From positions 682,001 to 746,000 of the forward strand of contig NZ_JAGSYA010000004.1 of assembly GCF_025685395.1 (NCBI RefSeq): DNA of 64,000 bases, written 5' to 3'. Below are positions 17,377-27,236 of the stretch, in pieces. Position numbers and translations under genes: made by a program. The notes beneath the pieces were generated by a model that saw only the letters and a list, made by a program, of their open reading frames with translations, was not told the DNA's origin and ran no database searches. This DNA is from Terriglobus tenax. GTDB taxonomy: Bacteria > Acidobacteriota > Terriglobia > Terriglobales > Acidobacteriaceae. Position 1 is the first letter of the stretch, and each line of letters opens with the position of its first letter.

Positions 17377-19836
17377 ATGTTCGAACGGTATACGGAAAAA
17401 GCGCGCAGGGTGATCTTTTTCGCCCGGTACGAGGCCAGTCAGTTCGGGTCACCTTACATCGAGACGGAGCACCTGCTGCTGGGCCTGCTCCGCGAGGACA
17501 AGGCGCTGACCAACCGCTTCCTGCGGTCGCACGCCTCTGTCGAGTCGATTCGCAAGCAGATTGAAGGACATACCACCATTCGCGAGAAGGTTTCGACCTC
17601 GGTCGACCTGCCTCTCTCCAACGAATGCAAGCGTGTGCTGGCCTACGCCGCCGAAGAGGCGGAGCGCCTATCGCACAAGCACATCGGCACGGAGCACCTG
17701 CTCCTCGGTCTCCTTCGCGAAGAAAAGTGCTTCGCCGCGGAGATTCTGCAGGAGCGCGGTCTGCGCCTCCCCGCCATCCGCGAGGAGTTGCAGCGCACCA
17801 CCCAGGAGAAGCCGCAACAGCGACAGCAGCAGCAGCGCGAACAGTCCATGCTGGCGGAGTTCTCCCGCGACCTGACCCAGGCCGCCATGGACCAGCAGCT
17901 TGATCCGCTGGTCGGCCGCGACGGCGAGGTCGACCGTGTCATTCAGATCCTGTGCCGCCGCACCAAGAACAACCCGGTGCTCATCGGCGAACCCGGCGTG
18001 GGGAAGACCGCCATCGTCGAGGGCCTGGCCCAGAAGATCGCCGACGGCGAAGTCCCCAGCTTCCTGGCAGACAAGCGCGTCCTGTCTCTCGATCTGTCGC
18101 TCATCGTGGCCGGCACCAAGTATCGCGGCCAGTTTGAAGAGCGCCTGAAGACCATCATGAAAGAGCTGATGGAGAACCAGAACTCCATCGTCTTTATCGA
18201 CGAGCTGCACACCCTTGTAGGCGCCGGCTCTGCCGAGGGATCGCTCGACGCCGCTAACATCCTGAAGCCCGCGCTCAGCCGTGGCGAGATTCAGTGCATC
18301 GGAGCCACCACCCCCGCGGAGTACCGCAAGTCCATCGAAAAGGACCGCTCGCTTGAGCGCCGTTTCCAGGCTGTCAAGGTTCCGCCGCCGAACGAGGAAG
18401 ATGCCATCAAGATCATCATGGGCATCAAGGAGAAGTACGAGAAGTTCCACGCCGTCAGCTATACCGACGAGGCGATCAACTTCTCCGTCTCGCACTCGAA
18501 CCGTTATATTCCGGACCGCTTCCTGCCCGACAAAGCCATCGATCTGATCGACGAGGCGGGCGCACGCGTGAAGCTGAAGCAGACCTCACTGCCCGACGAG
18601 ATCACCGAGGTGCAGAAGCGCATCAAGTTCATCGTGCACCGCATGGAAAATGCCATTGCGAACCACGAATTCGAGAAGGCGCGCTTCTACTCCGACGAAG
18701 AACGCAAGGAGCGCGAGAACCTGCGCACCCTGCGCGATAAGTACCACCTCGACGACTCCTCGGCCGGCATCGTGACCAAGGAAGATATTGAGGACGTGGT
18801 CAGCCGCTGGACCGGCGTGCCGATTACGGCCATCAAGGAAGAAGAGACGCAGAAGCTGCTCCGAGTGGAAGCCGAGCTGCACAAGCGCGTTATCTCGCAG
18901 GAGAAGGCCATCAGCGCCCTCGCCCGCGCCATTCGCCGCTCGCGTGCAGGCCTCAAGAACCCCGGCCGCCCCATCGGAAGCTTCCTGTTCCTTGGACCGA
19001 CCGGCGTTGGTAAAACCGAAATGGCTCGCACGCTTGCCCAGTTCCTCTTCGGCAGCGAGAAGTCACTAATCCGCTTCGATATGTCGGAGTTCATGGAGAA
19101 GCACTCCGTCAGCAAGCTGATCGGTTCGCCTCCGGGATACGTGGGCTACGAGGAGGGCGGTCAGCTCACGGAGCGCGTCAAGCGCTCGCCCTACTCCGTC
19201 GTCCTGCTCGACGAGATCGAAAAGGCTCACCCGGACGTCTTCAACCTGCTTCTGCAGGTGTTTGAAGACGGCCAGCTGACTGACGGTCTCGGCAACACGG
19301 TCGACTTCAAGAACACGATCCTCATCATGACCTCGAACATTGGCGCCAAGCACCTGATGAAGCGTGAAGGTCTTGGCTTCCAGTCGAGCAAGGAAGATGT
19401 CGTGCTCGAGAAGATGGAAGAGCTGGTGAAGAACGAGGTGAAGCGCACCTTCAACCCCGAGTTCCTCAACCGTCTGGACGAGATCATCGTCTTCACGGCG
19501 CTCTCGGACAGCGACCTGATGCAGATCCTGGAACTGCTTGTGCAGCAGCTGAACACCAACCTGGTGCACAAGGCGATCACCATCTCGGTCAACGACGAGG
19601 CCAAAAAGTGGATTCTCGACAAGACCCTGGTCGACCGTACCTACGGAGCACGTCCTCTGCGCCGCGCACTGCAGCGCTACATTGAGGACCCGCTCTCAGA
19701 GGCGCTGATCGCCGGCAACATCACGGCGCGTCCGGCGTTCCTCGAGGTCTACCTGGATGGCGACAAGCTGTTCTACCGCCCGGTCTCGTCAGAAGGCGAA
19801 GAGAAGCTTTCCGGTGAAGCACTCTCCATCCTGTAA
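17377..19836 (+). CDS. clpC: ATP-dependent Clp protease ATP-binding subunit ClpC
   Basis: Start at 17377 gives [20 protein letters not shown], the classic ClpC opening, and a total of 819 residues. There are two Clp-N repeats ([15 protein letters not shown] and [15 protein letters not shown]), a first AAA domain with GEPGVGKTA near residue 204, a middle UVR-type segment ([15 protein letters not shown]), and a second AAA domain with GPTGVGKTE near residue 540 and [12 protein letters not shown]. The protein unfolds substrates for ClpP. It has its own strong terminator; clpP lies 5 kb downstream in a separate unit. Confidence 0.97.
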   Translation: MFERYTEKARRVIFFARYEASQFGSPYIETEHLLLGLLREDKALTNRFLRSHASVESIRKQIEGHTTIREKVSTSVDLPLSNECKRVLAYAAEEAERLSHKHIGTEHLLLGLLREEKCFAAEILQERGLRLPAIREELQRTTQEKPQQRQQQQREQSMLAEFSRDLTQAAMDQQLDPLVGRDGEVDRVIQILCRRTKNNPVLIGEPGVGKTAIVEGLAQKIADGEVPSFLADKRVLSLDLSLIVAGTKYRGQFEERLKTIMKELMENQNSIVFIDELHTLVGAGSAEGSLDAANILKPALSRGEIQCIGATTPAEYRKSIEKDRSLERRFQAVKVPPPNEEDAIKIIMGIKEKYEKFHAVSYTDEAINFSVSHSNRYIPDRFLPDKAIDLIDEAGARVKLKQTSLPDEITEVQKRIKFIVHRMENAIANHEFEKARFYSDEERKERENLRTLRDKYHLDDSSAGIVTKEDIEDVVSRWTGVPITAIKEEETQKLLRVEAELHKRVISQEKAISALARAIRRSRAGLKNPGRPIGSFLFLGPTGVGKTEMARTLAQFLFGSEKSLIRFDMSEFMEKHSVSKLIGSPPGYVGYEEGGQLTERVKRSPYSVVLLDEIEKAHPDVFNLLLQVFEDGQLTDGLGNTVDFKNTILIMTSNIGAKHLMKREGLGFQSSKEDVVLEKMEELVKNEVKRTFNPEFLNRLDEIIVFTALSDSDLMQILELLVQQLNTNLVHKAITISVNDEAKKWILDKTLVDRTYGARPLRRALQRYIEDPLSEALIAGNITARPAFLEVYLDGDKLFYRPVSSEGEEKLSGEALSIL

Positions 19837-19862
19837 CCACATTGCGTCGACATCAGACCAGA

Positions 19863-19887
19863 AGCCCCGGAGAACTCCGGGGCTTTT
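19863..19887 (+). terminator. Intrinsic terminator of clpC
   Basis: Perfect 10-bp stem AGCCCCGGAG / CTCCGGGGCT with an AA loop followed by TTTGCTTTT, starting 27 bases after the clpC stop. Confidence 0.88.
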
Positions 19888-19923
19888 GCTTTTCTGCTAG
19901 CGTGGTTGACCGGAGAGAAAATC

Positions 19924-20361
19924 ATGAACCGACGGGAATTTGGAACCTTGCTGCCCGCCCTGATGGCCGGCCTGGCCCTCACAGAAACCGCCAGTGCCGC
20001 GGAGCTGAAAGAACTGACCAGCGGCGGCTACAAACAGGGCACGCTCAAGCCCACGCCACAGAAGGGGCGCACCTCCGGCCCTATCCTGAGCGCGGGAATG
20101 CTCAAGGCCGGCAATATCCGTCTGGAGAGCCATTACACCTCGATTGAGCCGGGATCGGAGCATGAGGCAGTCGGCACGCACCTGCACAGCGAGATGTGGC
20201 TGGTGACCGAAGGCACGCTGGAGCTGAACCTCAACGGCACACCCCACCTGCTGAAGGCGGGCGATGTGGGCCTGTGCGTGGCCGGAGACAAGCACTTTGT
20301 CGCGAACGCGGGCGACACACGCGTCTCGTACTTTGTCGTCACGGTCGGGCCGCCGGAATAA
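19924..20361 (+). CDS. Exported cupin-domain protein
   Basis: ATG 19924 follows GGAGA at a normal distance and gives 145 residues. The N-terminus MNRREFGTLLPALMAGLALT has paired arginines followed by a hydrophobic stretch and ASA cleavage site, which suggests Tat export. The mature part is a single cupin barrel with motif 1 HLHSEMWLVTEGTLEL and motif 2 near GDVGLCVAGDKHF. The histidines and Glu of the metal site are present. Enzymatic role unknown; small cupins may be isomerases, dioxygenases or sugar binders. Tat export would suit a metal loaded in the cytoplasm. Flanked on both sides by terminators, so it is monocistronic. Confidence 0.8.
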   Translation: MNRREFGTLLPALMAGLALTETASAAELKELTSGGYKQGTLKPTPQKGRTSGPILSAGMLKAGNIRLESHYTSIEPGSEHEAVGTHLHSEMWLVTEGTLELNLNGTPHLLKAGDVGLCVAGDKHFVANAGDTRVSYFVVTVGPPE

Positions 20362-20390
20362 AGAAAGCCCCGGCATAACCGGGGCTTTCT
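20362..20390. terminator. Bidirectional terminator between cupin and YtxH genes
   Basis: AGAAAGCCCCGG pairs perfectly with CCGGGGCTTTCT around a 5-base loop. The stem starts directly at the cupin stop codon and lies 22 bases from the end of the convergent YtxH gene; it has A/T-rich flanks inside the stem for both directions. Confidence 0.8.
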
Positions 20391-20412
20391 CAACTGCGGA
20401 AGCAAAGTGTGT

Positions 20413-20715
20413 TTACATCAGGGTCTGTACGGACTTCACCGCGGAGTTCACGGCATCGCCAGCGGTTTCAATCGCATCTTCCACCTGCGAGCGGGTCTTC
20501 TTGTACAGCTTCTGGGACTCCTTGGCGACCTTGTCAGCCTGCTTTTTCAGCGAATCGGCTGCGTCTTCCAGGTAGTCCCCTGCCTCGTCAATTCCCTTCT
20601 TCAGCTGGCGGCGGGTGCGTTCTCCCGACTGCGGAGCATACAGCAGCGCCACCGTTGCGCCTGCCGCGACACCTACTCCAAAAGCGATCCAGATACCTTT
20701 CGCGCTCATATCCAT
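20413..20715 (-). CDS. YtxH-like membrane-anchored protein
   Basis: ATG 20715 follows GAGAGGG on the minus strand and gives 100 residues. One N-terminal helix (IWIAFGVGVAAGATVALLYA) is followed by the YtxH signature PQSGERTRRQLKKG and a long amphipathic, Lys/Ala/Asp-rich helix (LEDAADSLKKQADKVAKESQ). Such proteins are common stress-associated membrane proteins of unknown biochemical role; the helical tail resembles LEA/apolipoprotein-like membrane surface helices. It is a single gene facing the cupin gene. Confidence 0.8.
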   Translation of the reverse strand: MDMSAKGIWIAFGVGVAAGATVALLYAPQSGERTRRQLKKGIDEAGDYLEDAADSLKKQADKVAKESQKLYKKTRSQVEDAIETAGDAVNSAVKSVQTLM

Positions 20716-20943
20716 TGCCCTCTCTAGCAAATTATGCGGGAACGTCTTAAATCCCATTCTCTCTGCTTAGTGTGATGGATGAAGCTTCTCAGGGGTTGGT
20801 TCTAAAGAAATATCCGCAAAGAATGCGTTTGGGGCGGGTGTGCCCCAAAGGTGGGATGGCGGCACAGTGCGACAGCCTTGATTCTGAGCCTGCAACCGAC
20901 AATCAGACTCACCGGGAAACCCAGCCCGAAAGGATCCACCACC

Positions 20944-21033
20944 ATGATGCACGACCTCATTCTTGGCGCAATCTTCCTTCTCATGCTGATCGGCCCGGCC
21001 TTCGTCGCCTTGCGTAGCAGCGACAAGAGTTAG
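20944..21033 (+). CDS. Putative single-helix membrane peptide (29 aa)
   Basis: ATG at 20944 is preceded by GAAAGGATCC at ribosome-site distance. The predicted peptide MMHDLILGAIFLLMLIGPAF ends in VALRSSDKS: one hydrophobic helix with a short polar tail. It is too short for domain recognition. The support for it being real is its likeness to the 32-residue peptide at 50284-50382, which starts MSHTLILG and has the same helix-Pro-polar-tail layout with a good ribosome site. Confidence 0.55.
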   Translation: MMHDLILGAIFLLMLIGPAFVALRSSDKS

Positions 21034-21116
21034 CATCTTTCTCGCCAATATCCGCGCGAGTGCCTCCCACGCAGAACCATCTGGCAACAGCCAACCCGGC
21101 AAAGTAAAGTGCAACC

Positions 21117-21323
21117 ATGCTCGACCTCGTGCAGGTGGCAGTTTATCTCGTGCTGATTCTGCTCCCCGTCATCATTGCCACTCGCTGCACCCAGGAGAAA
21201 TCCGGTAAGGGCCCCGCGGATGCGAACCTTCCCAGCCTGGAAAGCATGCAACTTACGCCCAGGCCGAGGCCTACCCGGAAAAGTACGTTGACGCGGCATA
21301 GCATCACCACGCTGCGGCGCTAG
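21117..21323 (+). CDS. Small putative membrane protein (68 aa)
   Basis: The product opens with one hydrophobic helix (MLDLVQVAVYLVLILLPVII) followed by a polar, Pro/Arg/Thr-rich tail. The ribosome site is weak (AAAGTGCAACC). It ends 4 bases inside the 3' end of the convergent uracil-DNA glycosylase gene. No family recognised; the tail after residue 45 has unremarkable composition and could be non-coding, but the helix and the neighbouring small membrane peptide make a real gene plausible. Confidence 0.4.
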   Translation: MLDLVQVAVYLVLILLPVIIATRCTQEKSGKGPADANLPSLESMQLTPRPRPTRKSTLTRHSITTLRR

Positions 21324-22021
21324 AGCCCCGCCAGCTCCCTGGCTCGCACAAAGACTTTCGCAAACATGGCCGCATTCAACAGTCCGGTCAACGTGTTGCG
21401 CAGCGATGGATGGTAGCTGGCCAGCAGTCGGATGCCGCTGGGCAACGTGTACTCCGCGCCGTGGCCAAAGATGAAGCCACGCTTGTTGGGCAGCTCACCC
21501 GCGTTCACCAGGTGCGCCAGGTAGCCGTCAAAGGCAATCTTCCCCAGGCACACAACTACCTTCACCTGCGTCAGAGCAGCAATCTCCGCCGTCAGGTGAG
21601 GCGAGCAGTTGCGGATCTCCTGCGGTGTCGGCTTGTCCCCCGGAGGCGCGCAACGCACCACCGACGCAATGTAACTGTGCTTCAGCTTCATGCCGTCGTC
21701 GCGATGCACCGCCGTGGGCTGCGAGGCAAGCCCCAGGGAATGCAGCACCGGGTACATAAAATCGCCGGAACCATCGCCCGTAAACGGCCGCCCCGTGCGG
21801 TTCGCTCCATGGGCTCCCGGAGCAAGACCGAGGATCAGGATGCGTGCGCCTGGGTCACCAAACCCGGGCACCGGTCTGGCCCAGTACTCCTGGTCGCGGT
21901 AGGCGCGACGACGGGTTTCGCCGATTCCCTTGCAGTAGGTGCGGAGCCGTTCGCACTGTTCGCAGTCGATGATCGATTGCACAACCTGATCCAGCACCGT
22001 GAGGGGCGCGCGTGAAGACAT
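21320..22021 (-). CDS. Uracil-DNA glycosylase, family 5 (UdgB-like)
   Basis: The 233-residue protein has the iron-sulfur-type N-terminus with spaced cysteines (CEQCERLRTYC), the base-pocket motif LGLAPGAHGANRTGRPFTGD, SVVRCAPPGDKPTPQE with a further Cys, and the leucine-loop-type motif SYHPSLRNTLTG. These identify a family 4/5 glycosylase; GLAPGAHGAN without the catalytic Asp/Asn of family 1 is typical of UDGb (family 5), which removes uracil and other deaminated bases in GC-rich bacteria. Acts in cytoplasmic base-excision repair. Single gene, divergent from the lipoprotein gene. Confidence 0.88.
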   Translation of the reverse strand: MSSRAPLTVLDQVVQSIIDCEQCERLRTYCKGIGETRRRAYRDQEYWARPVPGFGDPGARILILGLAPGAHGANRTGRPFTGDGSGDFMYPVLHSLGLASQPTAVHRDDGMKLKHSYIASVVRCAPPGDKPTPQEIRNCSPHLTAEIAALTQVKVVVCLGKIAFDGYLAHLVNAGELPNKRGFIFGHGAEYTLPSGIRLLASYHPSLRNTLTGLLNAAMFAKVFVRARELAGL

Positions 22022-22162
22022 GGCTCTAACAGGATAGCGGGGACGGCACGAGTCGCGGCGCTGCGTATACTAGCGGGAAGATTGGCCATACCATGAGGAG
22101 TGCAACCTTTGCCTGAAGATTTGCGGATAGACGCTGCCTGCCCCCAGCCCGTTTGGGACCGT

Positions 22163-23404
22163 ATGCGGTCAGGAGTTTTGCTTGTCCTTTGCGGTGCGAT
22201 GTTGCTCTCCGTGGCAGGATGCAAGCAGACCAGTTCCGACGCTCCAGCAACCACGGCCCCTCCTCCTCCTACCTTTGGCGGCAAAGAAGCGATCGTTCTG
22301 AAGCGCCTGCAGACCTACAGCGGCGAAGTTCCGGAGTTTACCGGGATGACCGTTCTTCCGGGCCGAGGCATGGACGTGGTTTCCATCAAGGCCTACCTTC
22401 CCGGTCGCGGGGAGACAGAGATTCTCAGCGTTCCGCCCCTGGATAAACTTTCCGCCAGCATGTCGGGCACCGGCATCAGCAGCCAGGGAGCAGCCAGCGC
22501 GCTGGCGGGCGGGGTCTTTATGGCACCCTTCGCCAACCCTCTTTCCGGAACAGTGAGCGCAGACGGAAACGCCGTGACCCTTGGCCCCCGCGGCAAGTCG
22601 GTCACCCTGCCCGTCGTCGGCGATCCGGACCGTCCATCCGCTCCGCCCCTGGCTCGTTTTGGCCTGCTTGGCCCCCTTGCGGCGACGCAGACGCAGTTCA
22701 ACAACATGCCGGACGGAAGCGAATTCAAAGCGACCTTTGAGAGCGAGGGCTTCCATGGCCGCTGGCCCGGAAAACTCGAGTTCACCGTCTCCACGCTGCT
22801 GAGCGGACGTGCGATCGACCTGGTGATGACCGCCACCAATAATGGCCAGGAAGCTGTCCCGGTCAGCCTTGGCTGGTACCCGCGGTTTGCGATTCCGAGC
22901 GGAAAGCGGGCGCAGGCCCGTCTGCGGCTACCCATGTCCGTCTCAATGCGGCCCTATACCGCCTCCAAAGGCTCGTCAGCCACTTCCGGAAACGAGATCA
23001 AGGCTGAAACCGGCTTGAACCTTCGTGGAGGAAGCGAGCTCGGAGCGCAGGATATCGACGCCACCCTGGTTCACCTGAGGCCTGCGCTCTTCGACAATGG
23101 TCCTACGGTGGAAATCCGTGATCCTGCGGCCGATTACGGCCTGAAGATTGTCGGCATGTCGACCTCGGTGAACGGAATCCTCGTTTCGGCACCCACCGAT
23201 AAGCCCTGGATCGTGATTGCCCCGGTCGCGAACCTGACTGACCTCGCCAGCAAACCCCTGGATAACGACAAAGCCGACGACCTGATGCTGGCTCCTGGAA
23301 AAACCATGCAGTGGCGCGTCCGCCTGGAACTGTTCTCCCCTTCTGCACAGGCAAAGCCCGGAACAGCCCCCTCGCCGTTTGACCCGGCTCCGGCGCGGCC
23401 ATAG
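22163..23404 (+). CDS. Lipoprotein, aldose 1-epimerase-like fold
   Basis: From ATG 22163 the product is 413 residues and begins with a textbook lipoprotein signal (MRSGVLLVLCGAMLLSVAGC). A TTG at 22109 with GAGG upstream would add 18 residues, some acidic, and fits a signal peptide less well. The body (ADGNAVTLGPRGKSVTLP, then WPGKLEFTVSTLLSGRAIDL and VSLGWYPRF) resembles galactose mutarotase-like proteins, but the catalytic His pair is not evident, so it may only bind sugars. A TATACT hexamer at 22066-22071 could be its -10 box. It is upstream of tig with a gap of 84 bases. Confidence 0.65.
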   Translation: MRSGVLLVLCGAMLLSVAGCKQTSSDAPATTAPPPPTFGGKEAIVLKRLQTYSGEVPEFTGMTVLPGRGMDVVSIKAYLPGRGETEILSVPPLDKLSASMSGTGISSQGAASALAGGVFMAPFANPLSGTVSADGNAVTLGPRGKSVTLPVVGDPDRPSAPPLARFGLLGPLAATQTQFNNMPDGSEFKATFESEGFHGRWPGKLEFTVSTLLSGRAIDLVMTATNNGQEAVPVSLGWYPRFAIPSGKRAQARLRLPMSVSMRPYTASKGSSATSGNEIKAETGLNLRGGSELGAQDIDATLVHLRPALFDNGPTVEIRDPAADYGLKIVGMSTSVNGILVSAPTDKPWIVIAPVANLTDLASKPLDNDKADDLMLAPGKTMQWRVRLELFSPSAQAKPGTAPSPFDPAPARP

Positions 23405-23488
23405 GATAGAGAGAGTCGTTTCTGTGCGCCGACCGGTCCTTATGACCCGCGCCACGACGTGAGATTTTCAACCCTGGAAGGCACTGTT

Positions 23489-24928
23489 TTGACCCCTACT
23501 GAGACCAATGAGTTGACCCCGGCGGAGACGCCCCAGAGCGAGACCCCGACCACCGAAGCTGCTGCGCATGAGCACACGCACGACCACGATCATGACCATG
23601 ACCACGCGCATCACCACCACGGCCCGGTCCTGAACCCCGAGCTGACGCGTGAGATCCAGGTCGAAGCGCCGGTTGAAGCCGTGGATGCCGCGTTCGATAA
23701 GGTGGTCCGCAAGTTCCAGAAGCTGGCTCGCATTCCGGGCTTCCGTCCCGGCAAGGTTCCGGCCGCGGTCATCAAGCGCAAGTTCGCGCAGGATGTTCGC
23801 CAGGAAGTGATGGAGTCGCTGGTCAGCGAGCGCTTCCGCGCCGCCCTGGAAGAGCAGAAGGTCAACCCGGTCTCGCAGCCGCAGATCGTGGAGCTGACCC
23901 TGTTCGAAGGCCAGCCGCTGAAGTTCAAGGCCGCCTTTGAAGTTCTGCCGGAGCTGGACATCACCGGCTACGACACCGTGAAGGTGGAGAAGCCGAACGT
24001 GGAAGTGACCGAGGAAGAGTATCAGTCCGAGCTGGACCGCACGCTGGATTCGCAGGCCACCATCGAGCCCGTCACCGAAGACCGCACGCTGACCACGGGC
24101 GACCTGGCCGAGATCAGCTTCACCGGCACCGTCAAGCCTGTGGCGCAGACCGTCGGCGAAGAGGGTCTGGAGAACGCCGAGCAGTCTGAGCCGATCACCG
24201 GCGAGGATGTTCCCGTGGAGCTGGGCGGCAAGAACACCCTGCCCGCCTTCAGCGATGCCCTGCAGGGCAAGAAGCCCGGCGACGAGCTGACCCTCGAGGT
24301 CGACTACCCCGCCGAGTTCGGCGAGCCCCGCCTGGCCGGCAAGACCGTCGCCTACGACGTCACCGTCAAGGCGATCAAGAAGAAGACCCTGCCGGAGCAG
24401 AACGACGAGCTGGCCAAGCAGATGGGCGACTACGAGACCTGGGATGAGTTCACCGCCAAGCTGCGTGAACACGTTGCCGACCGCAAGAAGAGCGCGCTCG
24501 AGGGCGAGGCCAAGGAGAAGCTGGTCGAAGAGCTGATCGCCAAGTTCACCTTCCCGGTTCCCGAGTCCTTTGTGCAGCAGCAGATCGATGCCCGCCTGGA
24601 TCGCGGTCTCCGCGCTCTGGCGCAGCAGGGCATGAAGGCTGAGGACATGCGCAAGCTGGACTTCGGCCGCCTGCGCGAGGCACAGCGCGACCAGGCCGTC
24701 AGCGAAGTGAAGGCCTCGCTGATCCTGGACAAGATTGCCGCAACCGAGAATATTGAGGTCAGCGATGAGGATGTGGATCGTGAGCTGTTGATCCTGTCGA
24801 TCCAGTCGCGCGAGCCGCTGGAAGCGCTGAAGGAGCGTTTGACGGCGGATGGCGGCCTCAATAGAATCCGGGAACAACTTCGTCGCGAAAAGACCGGAAA
24901 CGTGCTCTACGAGAAGCTGACTTCGTAA
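23489..24928 (+). CDS. tig: Trigger factor (ribosome-associated chaperone/PPIase)
   Basis: TTG at 23489 with GGAAGG 7 bases upstream is the best start (479 residues); a GTG at 23459 has no ribosome site. The ribosome-binding domain has the signature IPGFRPGKVPAAVIKRKF, followed by an FKBP-like PPIase domain (LAEISFTGTV, ELGGKNTLPAFSDALQGK) and a helical C-terminal chaperone domain. Unusually, the first 45 or so residues before the ribosome-binding domain contain a His/Asp-rich run (HEHTHDHDHDHDHAHHHH), not part of the standard fold and likely metal binding. It heads the order tig-clpP-clpX-lon, so nascent-chain folding and degradation are adjacent. Confidence 0.95.
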   Translation: MTPTETNELTPAETPQSETPTTEAAAHEHTHDHDHDHDHAHHHHGPVLNPELTREIQVEAPVEAVDAAFDKVVRKFQKLARIPGFRPGKVPAAVIKRKFAQDVRQEVMESLVSERFRAALEEQKVNPVSQPQIVELTLFEGQPLKFKAAFEVLPELDITGYDTVKVEKPNVEVTEEEYQSELDRTLDSQATIEPVTEDRTLTTGDLAEISFTGTVKPVAQTVGEEGLENAEQSEPITGEDVPVELGGKNTLPAFSDALQGKKPGDELTLEVDYPAEFGEPRLAGKTVAYDVTVKAIKKKTLPEQNDELAKQMGDYETWDEFTAKLREHVADRKKSALEGEAKEKLVEELIAKFTFPVPESFVQQQIDARLDRGLRALAQQGMKAEDMRKLDFGRLREAQRDQAVSEVKASLILDKIAATENIEVSDEDVDRELLILSIQSREPLEALKERLTADGGLNRIREQLRREKTGNVLYEKLTS

Positions 24929-24979
24929 GCGCAATCAACCCGCGCCAATGGCGCCGCTACAGGTGAGAAGAGGAGAAGT

Positions 24980-25576
24980 ATGGGACTTGTACCCATGGTG
25001 ATTGAGCAGACGAGTCGTGGCGAGCGCGCCTACGACATTTACAGCCGTCTGCTTCGCGACAACATCATCTTTCTGGGAACTCCGATTGATGACCAGATCG
25101 CGAACGTGATCATTGCTCAGCTGCTGTTTCTCTCCGGCGAGGACCCGGAGAAGGACATCATGCTGTACATCAACTCGCCGGGCGGCTCCGTCAGCGCCGG
25201 CATGGCGATCTACGACACGATGCAGTACATCAAGAACGACGTGCAGACACTGTGCATCGGCCAGGCGGCCAGCATGGGCGCGTTTCTCCTGATGGCCGGA
25301 ACCAAGGGCAAGCGTTTCACTCTTCCCAACTCGCGCATCCTGATCCACCAGCCGCTGATCATGGGCCACGGTATTCAGGGACAGGCGACGGAGATTGATA
25401 TCCATGCCCGCGAGATCCTGCGTCTGCGTGAGCGCATGAACATCATCATGGCGAGCCACACCGGTCAGAGCTTCGAGCAGATCGAACGCGATACCGACCG
25501 CGACTTCACCATGAGCGCACAACAGGCCAAGGACTACGGCATTATCGACGACATCATCGATCGCACACGCAGCTGA
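24980..25576 (+). CDS. clpP: ATP-dependent Clp protease proteolytic subunit
   Basis: The 198-residue product has the catalytic triad S98 (GQAASMGAF), H123 (ILIHQPL) and D172 (ERDTDRDF) and the oxyanion loop [17 protein letters not shown]. The ATG follows AGGAG by 4-5 bases. It forms the tetradecameric protease chamber used by ClpX and ClpC, both encoded in this window. It lies 51 bases after tig, so it is probably co-transcribed with it, and is followed by a hairpin that separates it from clpX. Confidence 0.97.
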   Translation: MGLVPMVIEQTSRGERAYDIYSRLLRDNIIFLGTPIDDQIANVIIAQLLFLSGEDPEKDIMLYINSPGGSVSAGMAIYDTMQYIKNDVQTLCIGQAASMGAFLLMAGTKGKRFTLPNSRILIHQPLIMGHGIQGQATEIDIHAREILRLRERMNIIMASHTGQSFEQIERDTDRDFTMSAQQAKDYGIIDDIIDRTRS

Positions 25577-25608
25577 TTTGAATTGCCGGGACAATCGGCG
25601 TACATTGA

Positions 25609-25637
25609 AACGCCCGGGGACAAACTCCCCGGGCGTT
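25609..25637 (+). terminator. Hairpin between clpP and clpX
   Basis: A perfect 12-bp GC-rich stem AACGCCCGGGGA / TCCCCGGGCGTT with a CAAAC loop. No T run follows, so it may be a partial terminator or an mRNA-stability element for tig-clpP. Confidence 0.6.
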
Positions 25638-25760
25638 CTCACATCACAACAGATGTGGGAAACGCGGCCGATACCCCTCTCATAAGGGACATGGGAACGG
25701 GTGTAAACTTGGAGCAAGATTTCCAGCACGTCCCGTTTGTAACCAGGAGTAGCCTTACCG

Positions 25761-27047
<1,287 letters not shown>

Positions 27048-27236
27048 TTCCGCGCTTCCACGCAACGACACCATCGCCGTGGCCTCAGTTTGGGCTACGG
27101 CGATTTTCTTTGCCGGCGCAAATCGTGCACTCGCCCCGCATAGCCTGGCAAAGCGAATTACAATCATCGGAAAGTTGGCGGAGCCGCCCCGCATCGAAGC
27201 AGCACGCTGGGGCGTCTAATGGGAGGAATGACAGAT

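Noticed and set aside
21320-22021. Family 4 versus family 5 assignment of the glycosylase
   Set aside because: Family 4 was considered because of the Fe-S cysteines, but the GLAPGAHGAN motif fits family 5 better.
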